A stretch of DNA of 64,000 nt, from positions 430,684-494,683 of the forward strand of contig NZ_KQ948991.1 in NCBI RefSeq assembly GCF_001514265.1, written 5' to 3'. Below, piece by piece: positions 8,332 to 16,638 of this stretch. Both the position numbers and the translations under genes were made by a program. Below the pieces are notes generated by a model. The model saw nothing but the letters and a program-made list of their open reading frames with translations, was not told the DNA's origin and ran no database searches. How positions within the stretch are numbered: the first letter of the stretch is position 1; every line of letters starts with the position of its first letter. This stretch comes from Streptomyces resistomycificus (lineage in GTDB: Bacteria; Actinomycetota; Actinomycetes; Streptomycetales; Streptomycetaceae).

Positions 8332-9186
8332 ATGAGCGGACACCAGCACGACCACGACGACCACGAGCACGACCGGGGGCTGTCCTACGACCTTCCCGTC
8401 CTCGCCCGCCGCCGGATGATCCGGCTGCTGGCCGGGGCGAGCCTGGTGCCGCTGGTCGGCTGTTCCGGCGACGGGGACACGACGTCCGCCGCCGGTGACG
8501 GCTCGTCGGCGTCCTCCTCGGCCTCGGCGGGGTCGTCGTCCTCCTCGTCGGCCGAGTGCGCGACGATCCCGAACGAGACGGCCGGCCCCTACCCCGGCGA
8601 CGGCTCCAACGGCGTGAACGTGCTGAAGGAGAGCGGTGTCGTGCGCAGCGACCTCACCAGGAGCTTCGGCGACTCCGCGGGCGGCACCGCCGAGGGCGTG
8701 CCCCTGACCATCACGCTCACCGTGGTGGACGCGGCCTCCGGCTGCGGCACCCCGAAGGAGGGTGCCGCCGTCTACCTCTGGCACTGCGACCGGGAGGGCA
8801 ACTACTCCCTGTACTCCGAGGGCGTCACGGAGGAGAACTACCTGCGGGGCGTCCAGGAGACGGACGACAAGGGCCAGGTCACCTTCAAGAGCATCTTCCC
8901 GGGCTGCTACACGGGTCGCTGGCCGCACATCCACTTCGAGGTCTACGGCAGCCTGGACGACGCGACGGCGGCCACGGCCATCACGAACACCTCCCAGCTC
9001 GCCTTCGCCCAGGACGTCTGCGAGGCGGTGTACGCGACGGACGGCTACAGCCGGAGCGTGAGCAACCTGAGCCAGTTGTCCCTGGAGACGGACAACATCT
9101 TCAGCGACGGCTACGAGCAGCAGCTGGCGACGGTGACGGGGAGTGTCGACAAGGGCTACACGGCGACACTCACGGTGCCCGTCTGA
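8332..9186 (+). CDS. Intradiol ring-cleavage dioxygenase-like lipoprotein (Tat type)
   Basis: 284 residues. A His/Asp-rich N-terminus is followed by a twin-arginine signal (RRRMIRLLAGASLVPLVGC) ending in a lipobox Cys at about residue 43, a Ser/Ala linker, then an intradiol dioxygenase fold (about 75-225). Fe(III) ligands typical of the family appear: Tyr in NYSLYSEG and/or NYLRG, and two His in GRWPHIHFEVY. The family cleaves catechols, but exported Streptomyces members have uncertain substrates. ATG 8332 is preceded by AGGGAGACAGGG. It is a stand-alone gene, divergent from the SseB-like gene. Confidence 0.85.
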   Translation: MSGHQHDHDDHEHDRGLSYDLPVLARRRMIRLLAGASLVPLVGCSGDGDTTSAAGDGSSASSSASAGSSSSSSAECATIPNETAGPYPGDGSNGVNVLKESGVVRSDLTRSFGDSAGGTAEGVPLTITLTVVDAASGCGTPKEGAAVYLWHCDREGNYSLYSEGVTEENYLRGVQETDDKGQVTFKSIFPGCYTGRWPHIHFEVYGSLDDATAATAITNTSQLAFAQDVCEAVYATDGYSRSVSNLSQLSLETDNIFSDGYEQQLATVTGSVDKGYTATLTVPV

Positions 9187-9239
9187 GGTGCGCGGAACGC
9201 GTGACGCGTCACAGATGGGCGGTTCGGGGTTGCGACTTA

Positions 9240-9253
9240 TTACCGGCGGGTAG
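9240..9253. promoter_or_regulatory. Palindromic operator-like motif upstream of the acyl-CoA dehydrogenase
   Basis: TTACCGGCGGGTAG has TACC/GGTA arms around GGCG, about 90 bp before the start codon. Similar TTACC-N4-GGTAA palindromes are typical of TetR-type regulators of fatty-acid genes in actinobacteria. The regulator is not in this window. The assignment is an inference from position and shape. Confidence 0.4.
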
Positions 9254-9341
9254 CATCATCCTAGGTACTTGCTACTTGTTGGTACGTGAATTGGCGCGGG
9301 GCTCAGTGCCTCGCCGATCTCTTTCTTACGGAGCCGTCGCC

Positions 9342-11168
9342 ATGGGGCACTACAAGTCGAATCTCCGCGACATCGAGTTCAACCTCTTCGAGGTGCTCGG
9401 GCGCGACAAGCTGTACGGCACAGGCCCGTTCGAGGAGATGGACACCGAGACCGCCAAGAGCATCCTCGAGGAGCTCACCCGGCTCGCGGAGAACGAGCTG
9501 GCGGAGTCCTTCGCGGACGCCGACCGCAACCCGCCGGTCTTCGACCCGGAGACCAACACCGCTCCGGTACCCGCGTCCTTCAAGAAGAGCTACAAGGCCT
9601 TCATGGACTCGGAGTACTGGCGCCTGGGCCTGCCCGAGGAGATCGGCGGCACCACCGCCCCGCGCTCCCTGATCTGGGGATACGCGGAGCTGCTGCTCGG
9701 TTCCAACCCGGCCGTGTGGATGTACTCCTCCGGCCCGGCGTTCGCCGGCATCCTCTACGAGGAGGGCAACGAGGTCCAGAAGAAGATCGCCCGGATCGCG
9801 GTCGAGAAGACCTGGGGCTCCACGATGGTGCTCACCGAGCCGGACGCGGGTTCGGACGTCGGTGCCGGCCGCACCAAGGCGGTCCAGCAGGAGGACGGCT
9901 CCTGGCACATCGAGGGCGTCAAGCGCTTCATCACGTCGGGTGAGCACGACATGGAGGAGAACATCCTCCACTACGTGCTGGCGCGTCCCGAGGGTGCCGG
10001 TCCCGGCACCAAGGGCCTGTCCCTCTTCCTCGTACCGAAGTACCTCTTCGACTTCGAGACCGGCGAGCTGGGCGAGCGCAACGGCGTCTACGCGACGAAC
10101 GTCGAGCACAAGATGGGCCTGAAGGCCTCCAACACCTGCGAGATGACCTTCGGTGACCGGCACCCCGCCAAGGGCTGGCTGATCGGTGACAAGCACGACG
10201 GCATCCGCCAGATGTTCCGCATCATCGAGTTCGCGCGGATGATGGTCGGCACGAAGGCGATCTCCACGCTGTCGACGGGCTACCTGAACGCGCTGGAGTA
10301 CGCCAAGGAGCGCGTCCAGGGTCCGGACCTGGCGAACTTCATGGACAAGACCGCGCCCAAGGTCACCATCACGCACCACCCGGACGTGCGCCGCTCGCTG
10401 ATCACGCAGAAGGCGTACGCGGAGGGCATGCGCGCCCTCGTCCTCTACACCGCGTCGGTCCAGGACGAGATCCAGGTCAAGGAGGCGGCTGGCGAGGACG
10501 TCTCGGCGCTGGAGGCCCTCAACGACCTGCTGCTGCCGATCGTCAAGGGCTACGGCTCCGAGAAGGGCTACGAGCAGCTCGCCCAGTCCCTGCAAACCTT
10601 CGGCGGCTCCGGCTTCCTGCAGGAGTACCCGATCGAGCAGTACATCCGCGACGCCAAGATCGACACCCTGTACGAGGGCACCACGGCGATCCAGGGCCAG
10701 GACTTCTTCTTCCGGAAGATCGTCCGCAACCAGGGTGCGGCCCTGAACTCCCTCGCCGAGGACATCAAGAAGTTCCTCGCCCTGGGCACCGGCGGCGAGA
10801 GCCTGGCGGGCGCCCGCGAGCACCTCGCCAAGGCGGCCGTCGAGCTGGAGGCGATCGTCGGTCTGATGCTGACCGACCTCGCGGCCACCGAGCAGGACGT
10901 CAAGAACATCTACAAGGTGGGCCTGAACACCACCCGCCTGCTCATGGCCTCCGGTGACGTGGTCGTCGGCTACCTGCTCCTGAAGGGCGCCGCGATCGCC
11001 GCCGAGAAGCTGGAGACGGCGTCGGCCAAGGACAAGGCGTTCTACACCGGCAAGATCGCGGCGGCGAAGTTCTTCGCGGCCGACGTCCTGCCGGGTGTCA
11101 CCCTGGCCCGCAAGGTCGCCGAGGGCGTCGACCTGGACCTGATGGAGCTGGACGAGGCCGCGTTCTAG
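9342..11168 (+). CDS. Acyl-CoA dehydrogenase, FadE5-like (608 aa)
   Basis: FAD-dependent alpha,beta-dehydrogenation of acyl-CoA in beta-oxidation. At 608 residues it is longer than the usual 380-400 because of the extra C-terminal helical domain of the FadE5/DmdC-like group. Visible signatures are the substrate/flavin loop MVLTEPDAGSDVGA (about 164-177), ITHHPDVRRSL, GGSGFLQEYPIEQYIRDAKI and the catalytic-Glu motif TLYEGTTAIQGQDFF. The start MGHYKSNLRDIEFNLFEVLG matches the mycobacterial FadE5 N-terminus. It is a single-gene unit, with a palindromic motif upstream and a strong terminator after it. Confidence 0.95.
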   Translation: MGHYKSNLRDIEFNLFEVLGRDKLYGTGPFEEMDTETAKSILEELTRLAENELAESFADADRNPPVFDPETNTAPVPASFKKSYKAFMDSEYWRLGLPEEIGGTTAPRSLIWGYAELLLGSNPAVWMYSSGPAFAGILYEEGNEVQKKIARIAVEKTWGSTMVLTEPDAGSDVGAGRTKAVQQEDGSWHIEGVKRFITSGEHDMEENILHYVLARPEGAGPGTKGLSLFLVPKYLFDFETGELGERNGVYATNVEHKMGLKASNTCEMTFGDRHPAKGWLIGDKHDGIRQMFRIIEFARMMVGTKAISTLSTGYLNALEYAKERVQGPDLANFMDKTAPKVTITHHPDVRRSLITQKAYAEGMRALVLYTASVQDEIQVKEAAGEDVSALEALNDLLLPIVKGYGSEKGYEQLAQSLQTFGGSGFLQEYPIEQYIRDAKIDTLYEGTTAIQGQDFFFRKIVRNQGAALNSLAEDIKKFLALGTGGESLAGAREHLAKAAVELEAIVGLMLTDLAATEQDVKNIYKVGLNTTRLLMASGDVVVGYLLLKGAAIAAEKLETASAKDKAFYTGKIAAAKFFAADVLPGVTLARKVAEGVDLDLMELDEAAF

Positions 11169-11220
11169 GACGCGTTCCGGGACACATCCGTACAGCTTCG
11201 CGAAACTCCACACCGTCCTT

Positions 11221-11259
11221 ACGAGAGCCCGCTCCCCGTCGCCGGGAGCGGGCTCTCGT
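11221..11259 (+). terminator. Hairpin terminator after the acyl-CoA dehydrogenase
   Basis: A perfect 16-bp stem (ACGAGAGCCCGCTCCC at 11221-11236 and its complement at 11244-11259) with a 7-base loop, ending 20 bases before the aminopeptidase start. Confidence 0.87.
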
Positions 11260-11279
11260 ACGTCGTTAAGGTGAACCCC

Positions 11280-12596
11280 ATGAGCGCACCCGCCCGCTTC
11301 GACCGCGGCCACACCGACGACCTCATGTCCTTCCTCGCGGCGAGCCCGTCGCCGTACCACGCCGTGGCGAACGCCGCCGAGCGGCTGGAGAAGGCGGGCT
11401 TCCGTCAGGTCTCGGAGACGGACGCCTGGGACGCGGAGACCTCGGCCTCCGCAGCGGTCAGCGGGGGCAGGTACGTGCTGCGCGGCGGGGCGATCGTGGC
11501 GTGGTACGTGCCCGAGAGCGCCGGGCCGCACACCCCCTTCCGGATCGTCGGCGCGCACACCGACTCGCCCAACCTGCGGGTCAAGCCGCGGCCCGACACG
11601 GGCGGCCACGGGTGGCGGCAGGTGGCCGTGGAGATCTACGGCGGGCCGTTGATGAACTCCTGGCTGGACCGCGACCTGGGCCTGGCGGGCCGGCTGTCGC
11701 TGCGGGACGGCTCGAGTCGGCTGGTGAACATCGACCGGCCGCTGCTGCGGGTGCCCCAGCTCGCCATCCACCTGGACCGCTCGGTGTCGGCGGAGGGTCT
11801 CAAGCTCGACAAGCAGCGGCATCTGCAGCCCATCTGGGGGCTGGGCAGCGACGTGCGCGACGGCGACCTCATCGCCTTCCTTGAGGAGGAGAGCGGGATC
11901 GGCGCCGGCGAGGTCACCGGCTGGGACCTGATGACGCACCCCGTGGAGCGCCCCTCCTACCTGGGCCGGGACAACGACCTGGTCGCCGGGCCGCGCATGG
12001 ACAACCTGCTGTCGGTGCACTCCGGAGTGGCCGCGCTGGCCGCGCTCGCCGGGAACGACGACCTGCCCTACATCCCGGTGCTGGCCGCCTTCGACCACGA
12101 GGAGAACGGCTCGCAGTCGGACACCGGCGCGGACGGGCCGCTGCTCGGCAGCGTGCTGGAGCGTTCGGTGTTCGCGCGCGGAGGGTCGTACGAGGACCGG
12201 GCGAGGGCCTTCGCGGGGACCGTCTGTCTGTCCTCCGACACCGGCCACGGGGTCCACCCCAACTACGCGGAGCGGCACGACCCGACGCACCACCCCCGCG
12301 TCAACGGCGGGCCGATCCTCAAGGTCAACGTGAACAACCGCTATGCCACGGACGGTTCGGGACGCGCGGTGTTCGCCGCCGCCTGCGAGAAGGCGGACGT
12401 GCCCTTCCAGTCCTTCGTCTCCAACAACTCCATGCCCTGCGGCACCACGATCGGCCCGATCACCGCGGCCCGCCACGGCATCATGACCGTCGACATCGGT
12501 GTGGCGATCCTGTCGATGCACAGCGCACGGGAGTTGTGCGGCGCCGACGACCCGCACCTGCTGGCGAACGCGCTGGTGGCGTTCCTGGAGGGGTAG
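11280..12596 (+). CDS. apeB: M18-family aminopeptidase
   Basis: A 438-residue zinc aminopeptidase of the M18 (aspartyl aminopeptidase/aminopeptidase I) family, cytoplasmic, trimming N-terminal residues. The metal-binding landmarks are visible in order: VGAHTDSPNLRVKP (about 91-104), DHEENGSQSDTGADG with its Asp/Glu ligands (about 272-286) and SSDTGHGVHPNY (about 320-331). ATG 11280 is preferred over GTG 11271 because AAGGTG lies about 8 bases before it and it gives the conserved MSAPARFDRGHTDDLMSFL. Single gene after a terminator. Family firm; exact peptide specificity unknown. Confidence 0.93.
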   Translation: MSAPARFDRGHTDDLMSFLAASPSPYHAVANAAERLEKAGFRQVSETDAWDAETSASAAVSGGRYVLRGGAIVAWYVPESAGPHTPFRIVGAHTDSPNLRVKPRPDTGGHGWRQVAVEIYGGPLMNSWLDRDLGLAGRLSLRDGSSRLVNIDRPLLRVPQLAIHLDRSVSAEGLKLDKQRHLQPIWGLGSDVRDGDLIAFLEEESGIGAGEVTGWDLMTHPVERPSYLGRDNDLVAGPRMDNLLSVHSGVAALAALAGNDDLPYIPVLAAFDHEENGSQSDTGADGPLLGSVLERSVFARGGSYEDRARAFAGTVCLSSDTGHGVHPNYAERHDPTHHPRVNGGPILKVNVNNRYATDGSGRAVFAAACEKADVPFQSFVSNNSMPCGTTIGPITAARHGIMTVDIGVAILSMHSARELCGADDPHLLANALVAFLEG

Positions 12597-12695
12597 CGCC
12601 GGTTCCGGAACGGCTCGGCACGGCATGGGGGTTGACAACCGGGGTACCCGCATTTCCGGACCGGAACGACCGGACCGGACAGGGAGGCAACAGCC

Positions 12696-12935
12696 ATGGG
12701 CCTCGGCGGATGCATCATCCTTATCGCCGTGGGAGCCATCCTCACGTTCGCGACCGACTGGGACATGCAGGGGGTCAACCTCGACCTCGTCGGCATCATC
12801 CTGATGGTCGTCGGGCTGATCGGCGTCAGCACGTTCAGCAGCATCGCCCGGCGCAGGCGGGTCGTGGTGCCGCCCTCGACACCGGTCGTCGAAGAGGAAC
12901 GGCGCACCACCCGCAGGGACGGGTACGGCATCTGA
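12696..12935 (+). CDS. Small two-TM membrane protein (DUF6458-like)
   Basis: 79 residues. Two hydrophobic helices (about 4-19, GGCIILIAVGAILTF; and 28-47, LDLVGIILMVVGLIGVSTF) are followed by an Arg-rich, acidic C-terminal tail (RRRRVVVPPSTPVVEEERRT), probably cytoplasmic. It matches the short actinobacterial DUF6458-type proteins. Start ATG 12696 with GGGAGGCAACAGCC upstream. No function is known. Confidence 0.8.
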   Translation: MGLGGCIILIAVGAILTFATDWDMQGVNLDLVGIILMVVGLIGVSTFSSIARRRRVVVPPSTPVVEEERRTTRRDGYGI

Positions 12936-13156
12936 CACCTCGGCGGGTCAAGGGCCGAACCCCGGATACCGGACACAAGCACCGGAGCGGTACAGGACCC
13001 CCGGCACGGCATGCACAGGGCAAGCACCGACAACCTTGAGCATTCCGTAACCGGGGGCATCTTGTGTGTTTGTGTGAATGGCGTGAAGAATTGGAGGCCT
13101 GAGGCCCGGGGGGGAGCAGTGCCGGGCCGTACCACCTGCGCCTCGGGGGGCTCCAC

Positions 13157-14320
13157 GTGCTCGACCTCGCAGCGCCGGCGTCCGCCCGGGCCCACGACCG
13201 GCGCCGGCGGATCTCCGGCCGCCACGCCGCTCGCCGCGCCCACGCCGCCCCCGAGCAACCCGGGCCCGAGCCGCGCCTCGCGGCGCTGATACCGGCCCAC
13301 AACGAGCAGGACCGCATCGCGGCCGCCATCCAGGGCCTGTGGAACCAGACCCGGCCCCCTGACCTCGTCGTGGTCGTCGCGGACAACTGCACCGACGACA
13401 CCGCCCTCGTCGCCGAAGCCCACGGCGCCCAGGTCTTCCACACCCAGGGCAACACCCACAAGAAGGCCGGCGCCCTCAACCAGGCCATCGCCTGGATGCT
13501 GCCGCACCTGGACGACCGTGACCTGCTGCTGGTGCAGGACGCGGACACCGTCCTCAACCCGTGGTTCGCCGAGACCGCCCGCGCCACCTTCAACCGCAGG
13601 GTCGGCGCCGTCGGCGGCGTCTTCTACGGGGAGGAGGGCGGCGGCTTCCTCGGTCTGCTCCAGCGCATGGAGTTCCACCGCTACGCGTGGGAGCTGGAAC
13701 GCACCGGCGGCAAGGCGCAGGTCCTCACCGGCACCGGCACCATGTTCCGCGCCCGGGTGCTGCGCGAGGTGCGCTCCGCCCGCCGCGCCGGCGTGATCGG
13801 CGGCGGCACGAGCTACTACAGCCTCGCCTCGCTCACCGAGGACGACGAGATGACCAAGGCGGTCAAGACCCTCGGCTACCGCGCCATGTCCCCGGCCGGC
13901 TGCGCGGTCACCACCGAGGTCATGCCGACCCTGGGCAAGCTGTGGCACCAGCGCCTGCGCTGGCAGCGCGGCGCGCTGGAGAACCTCCGCGACTACGGCT
14001 GGACGCGGGTCACCGCCCGCTACTTCGCCCAGCAGTTCCTGATGGGCTTCGGCGCGCTGTCCTTCCTCGTGTACCTGACCTTCATGATCACGTTCACGAC
14101 GCTGTACGGCTGGCCCGGCTTCTCCCCGTTCTGGACCGCGATCGGTCTGCTCTTCATGGTCGAGAAGACCGTCTCCGTGCGCCGCGCCGGACCCCGGGCC
14201 GTCCTGGTCGCGGCGCTGATGATCCCGGAGATGCTCTACGACCTGTTCCAGCACGCCGTCTACTTCTCCTCGCTGTGGGGCCTGGTGCGCCGCAGCGAGG
14301 AGAAGTGGGTGGCCACCTGA
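13157..14320 (+). CDS. Family 2 glycosyltransferase, membrane-bound
   Basis: 387 residues from GTG 13157; the real start could be later, because the conserved GT-A fold only begins at about residue 45 (LAALIPAHNEQDRI). Landmarks are DNCTDDTALVAEA, the DxD-type VQDADTV, the acceptor-site EDDEM and the HQRLRWQRG (Q/RxxRW-like) motif of processive beta-glycosyltransferases. Two to three membrane helices follow (about 295-325, 335-350 and 357-385). This suggests an inner-membrane enzyme making or extending a surface polysaccharide. The 54-residue membrane peptide gene 46 bp downstream is probably co-transcribed. Confidence 0.88.
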   Translation: MLDLAAPASARAHDRRRRISGRHAARRAHAAPEQPGPEPRLAALIPAHNEQDRIAAAIQGLWNQTRPPDLVVVVADNCTDDTALVAEAHGAQVFHTQGNTHKKAGALNQAIAWMLPHLDDRDLLLVQDADTVLNPWFAETARATFNRRVGAVGGVFYGEEGGGFLGLLQRMEFHRYAWELERTGGKAQVLTGTGTMFRARVLREVRSARRAGVIGGGTSYYSLASLTEDDEMTKAVKTLGYRAMSPAGCAVTTEVMPTLGKLWHQRLRWQRGALENLRDYGWTRVTARYFAQQFLMGFGALSFLVYLTFMITFTTLYGWPGFSPFWTAIGLLFMVEKTVSVRRAGPRAVLVAALMIPEMLYDLFQHAVYFSSLWGLVRRSEEKWVAT

Positions 14321-14366
14321 ACCGCCCCCCACGCACCAACGCACCACACCCTCTAGGAGAACGACC

Positions 14367-14531
14367 ATGTACGGAAGAGTGATCGGCGCCGGTTCCACCG
14401 GTGCGGGCGGTGCCACCCTGGCCGCCACCGGCCTGTGGATCAACAGCATGGCGCTGATGGTCACGGCCACCACGCTGGTGGCCGCGGGCCTGGCCCTCTA
14501 CAAGCTGGCGCCGCGCCCGCGCCGCCGCTGA
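14367..14531 (+). CDS. Tiny (54 aa) membrane protein next to the glycosyltransferase
   Basis: The product starts MYGRVIGAGSTGAGGATLAA, continues with one to two hydrophobic stretches (LMVTATTLVAAGLALYKLA) and ends in a basic tail (APRPRRR). ATG 14367 follows a good TAGGAGA SD, and codon bias is Streptomyces-like. Tiny proteins with a Gly/Ala-rich hydrophobic helix often accompany glycosyltransferases or secretion genes. A role as accessory subunit is only inferred. Function unknown. Confidence 0.7.
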   Translation: MYGRVIGAGSTGAGGATLAATGLWINSMALMVTATTLVAAGLALYKLAPRPRRR

Positions 14532-14701
14532 CCGCGACGCCTGGTCCAGGCGACAGGCCCTAGGAGGCGTCCAGGCCCGCCGGCACCAGCGGCAGCCGGT
14601 CCGTGCCGCCCTCGGTGACACGGACCGGGACGCTCCACTCCTGCTGGTGTACGCGGCGGGCCGGGTACTCGGCGGCAGGGGCGTCGTCGAGCCACCGACC
14701 G

Positions 14702-15088
14702 TCACGACAACGCGTGCCCCGTCGTCGCGTCCACGTGGTCCGGTACCTCGTCGTGGCGGTCGCCGACGGTGGAGGTGCCGGTGGGTTCGAGGACGAGGAT
14801 CTCGGTCGGGGCCGGGGCGTACGGCTTGTGTTCGGTGCCGCGGGGGACCGTGAAGACCGAGCCCTTGGGGAGGACGACCGTGCGTTCGCCGTCCTTCTCG
14901 CGCAGGGCGATGTGGAGTTCGCCGTCGAGGACGAGGAAGAACTCGTCGGTGTCGTCGTGGACGTGCCAGAGGTGCTCGCCGTCGACCTTCGCGACGCGTA
15001 CGTCGTAGTCGTTGACGGTGGTGACGATGCGAGGGCTCCACACGTCGGTGAAGGACGCGAGGGCCCGGGGCAGGGAGATGGGTTCCAT
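14702..15088 (-). CDS. Single-domain cupin protein
   Basis: 128 residues. Cupin motif 1 is visible as HLWHVHDDTDEFFLVLDG and motif 2 as PRGTEHKPYAP, giving a typical His/His/Glu/His metal site. The family includes small isomerases, dioxygenases and sensor proteins; the substrate is not evident. Start ATG 15088 gives MEPISLPRALASF. It is divergent from the DJ-1/AraC regulator 51 bp away, which makes control by that regulator likely. Confidence 0.82.
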   Translation of the reverse strand: MEPISLPRALASFTDVWSPRIVTTVNDYDVRVAKVDGEHLWHVHDDTDEFFLVLDGELHIALREKDGERTVVLPKGSVFTVPRGTEHKPYAPAPTEILVLEPTGTSTVGDRHDEVPDHVDATTGHALS

Positions 15089-15139
15089 GGGCTCATCGTG
15101 GGGTGTGCCGGGGCACCCTGCGAGTGCTAGAAATCGCAT

Positions 15140-16141
15140 ATGCCGCAAGGATCCTCTCAGCGCCGCCCGCACCGGGTCGCCGTGATCGTCGACGAGGGCA
15201 CCAACCCCTTCGAGGTCGGTGTCGCCACCGAGCTGTTCGGACTGCCGCGCCCCGAACTCGGGCTGGAGCGGCCGCTGTACGACGTCACGTTGTGCACACC
15301 GGCACCCGACGTGCGGATGAACCACGGCTTCTTCACCCTGACCGGGGCGGCCGGCCTCGACGCGGTGGACGACGCCGACACCCTCGTCGTACCCGGCCGT
15401 CCGGACAACGTCGTCCCGCGCGGGGCCGCCGTACTCGACGCGATCCGCCGCACGCACGCGCGTGGAGCCCGCGTCCTGAGCTTCTGCACCGGCAGCTTCG
15501 CGCTCGCCGAGGCCGGGCTGCTGGACGGGCGGCGGGCCACGACCCACTGGCTGTGGGCCGATTCGTTCCGCGAACTGCATCCGAAGGTCCTGCTGGAGCC
15601 CGACGTGCTGTTCGTCGACGAGGGCGACGTCCTCACCGCCGCCGGCAGTGCCGCCGCACTCGACCTCGGGCTGCACCTGTGGCGCCGCGACCACGGCGCC
15701 GAGATCGCCAACCACGTCTCCCGGCGGCTGGTGTTCGCCGCCCACCGGGACGGCGGCCAGCGGCAGTTCGTCGAGCGGCCGGTGCCTGACGTGCCCGACG
15801 AGTCGCTCGGTCCGCTGATCGCGTGGGCGCAGGAACGGCTGGGGCAGCCGCTGACGGTGGCGGACCTGGCGGCCCGGGCGGCGGTGTCGCCGGCCACCCT
15901 GCACCGGCGCTTCCGCGCCCAGCTCGGGACGACCCCGCTGGCCTGGCTGACGGGGGAGCGGGTGGCGCTCGCCTGCCGGCTGATCGAGCGCGGCGAGGAA
16001 CGGCTGGACATCGTCGCTCACAGGAGCGGCCTCGGGACGGCCGCGAACCTGCGCGCACGCGTGCGGCGCGAGACCGGACTCAGCCCGTCGGCCTACCGGC
16101 GGCGTTTCGGATCGCCTGCCGGGGAAGCGCTCATGGCATGA
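15140..16141 (+). CDS. GATase1/DJ-1-like AraC-family transcriptional activator (FtrA type)
   Basis: 333 residues. The N-terminal DJ-1/PfpI-like amidotransferase fold (about 12-190; nucleophile-elbow-like LSFCTGSFALAEAG) is followed by two AraC helix-turn-helix motifs (about 228-325; LTVADLAARAAVSPATLHRR and LDIVAHRSGLGTAANLRARV). Such regulators sense small metabolites and activate adjacent genes. The divergent cupin gene is the obvious target. The stop overlaps the next start by an ATGA, so the LURP-one gene is translationally coupled. Confidence 0.92.
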   Translation: MPQGSSQRRPHRVAVIVDEGTNPFEVGVATELFGLPRPELGLERPLYDVTLCTPAPDVRMNHGFFTLTGAAGLDAVDDADTLVVPGRPDNVVPRGAAVLDAIRRTHARGARVLSFCTGSFALAEAGLLDGRRATTHWLWADSFRELHPKVLLEPDVLFVDEGDVLTAAGSAAALDLGLHLWRRDHGAEIANHVSRRLVFAAHRDGGQRQFVERPVPDVPDESLGPLIAWAQERLGQPLTVADLAARAAVSPATLHRRFRAQLGTTPLAWLTGERVALACRLIERGEERLDIVAHRSGLGTAANLRARVRRETGLSPSAYRRRFGSPAGEALMA

Positions 16142-16632
16142 GATTCCTCGTACGCGACCGGCTCCTCGGCATCGGTGACGACTACTGGATCGAGGACGAC
16201 CGTGGCAACAAGGTGTTCCTCGTCGACGGCAAGGCCATGCGGCTGCGGGACACCTTCGAGCTGAAGGACACCCAGGGGCGCGTCCTCGTCGACATCCACC
16301 AGAAGATGCTCGCCCTGCGCGACACCATGGTGATCGAACGGGACGGCGAACCCCTGGCCCGGATCACACGCAAACGCCTGTCCCTGCTGCGCAACCACTA
16401 CCGCGTGTCCCTGGCCGACGGCAGCACCGAACTGGACGTCAGCGGCAAGATCCTCGACCGGGAGTTCGCCGTCGAGTACGACGACGAACTCCTCGCCGTC
16501 ATCTCCCGACGCCGGCTGCACGTCCGCGAGACGTACGGCGTGGACGTCGTACGAGAGGACGCCGACCCGGCGCTGCTGATCGCGGTGGCGGTGTGTGTGA
16601 TCCATCTGGCGGAGAAGGAACGGGAGGACTGA
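16138..16632 (+). CDS. LURP-one-related (LOR / scramblase-fold) protein
   Basis: 164 residues with the repeating beta-strand pattern of LURP-one/tubby-like barrels: MRFLVRDRLLGIGDDYWIED, then VFLVDGKAMRLRDTFELKD and IHQKMLALRDTMVIERDG, ending with a C-terminal hydrophobic helix (PALLIAVAVCVIHLA). Related proteins bind membranes or phosphoinositides in eukaryotes; bacterial roles are unknown. Its ATG overlaps the stop of the AraC-type regulator, so the two are co-translated. Confidence 0.85.
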   Translation: MRFLVRDRLLGIGDDYWIEDDRGNKVFLVDGKAMRLRDTFELKDTQGRVLVDIHQKMLALRDTMVIERDGEPLARITRKRLSLLRNHYRVSLADGSTELDVSGKILDREFAVEYDDELLAVISRRRLHVRETYGVDVVREDADPALLIAVAVCVIHLAEKERED

Positions 16633-16638
16633 GCCGGC

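Noticed and set aside
9303..12938. 1,211-codon minus-strand open frame opposite the acyl-CoA dehydrogenase and aminopeptidase
   Set aside because: Spans two clearly real plus-strand genes; the composition is that of a shadow of GC-rich codons.
13011..13289. Short open frame before the glycosyltransferase
   Set aside because: Low-complexity tail, overlaps the glycosyltransferase start in another frame; no conserved feature.
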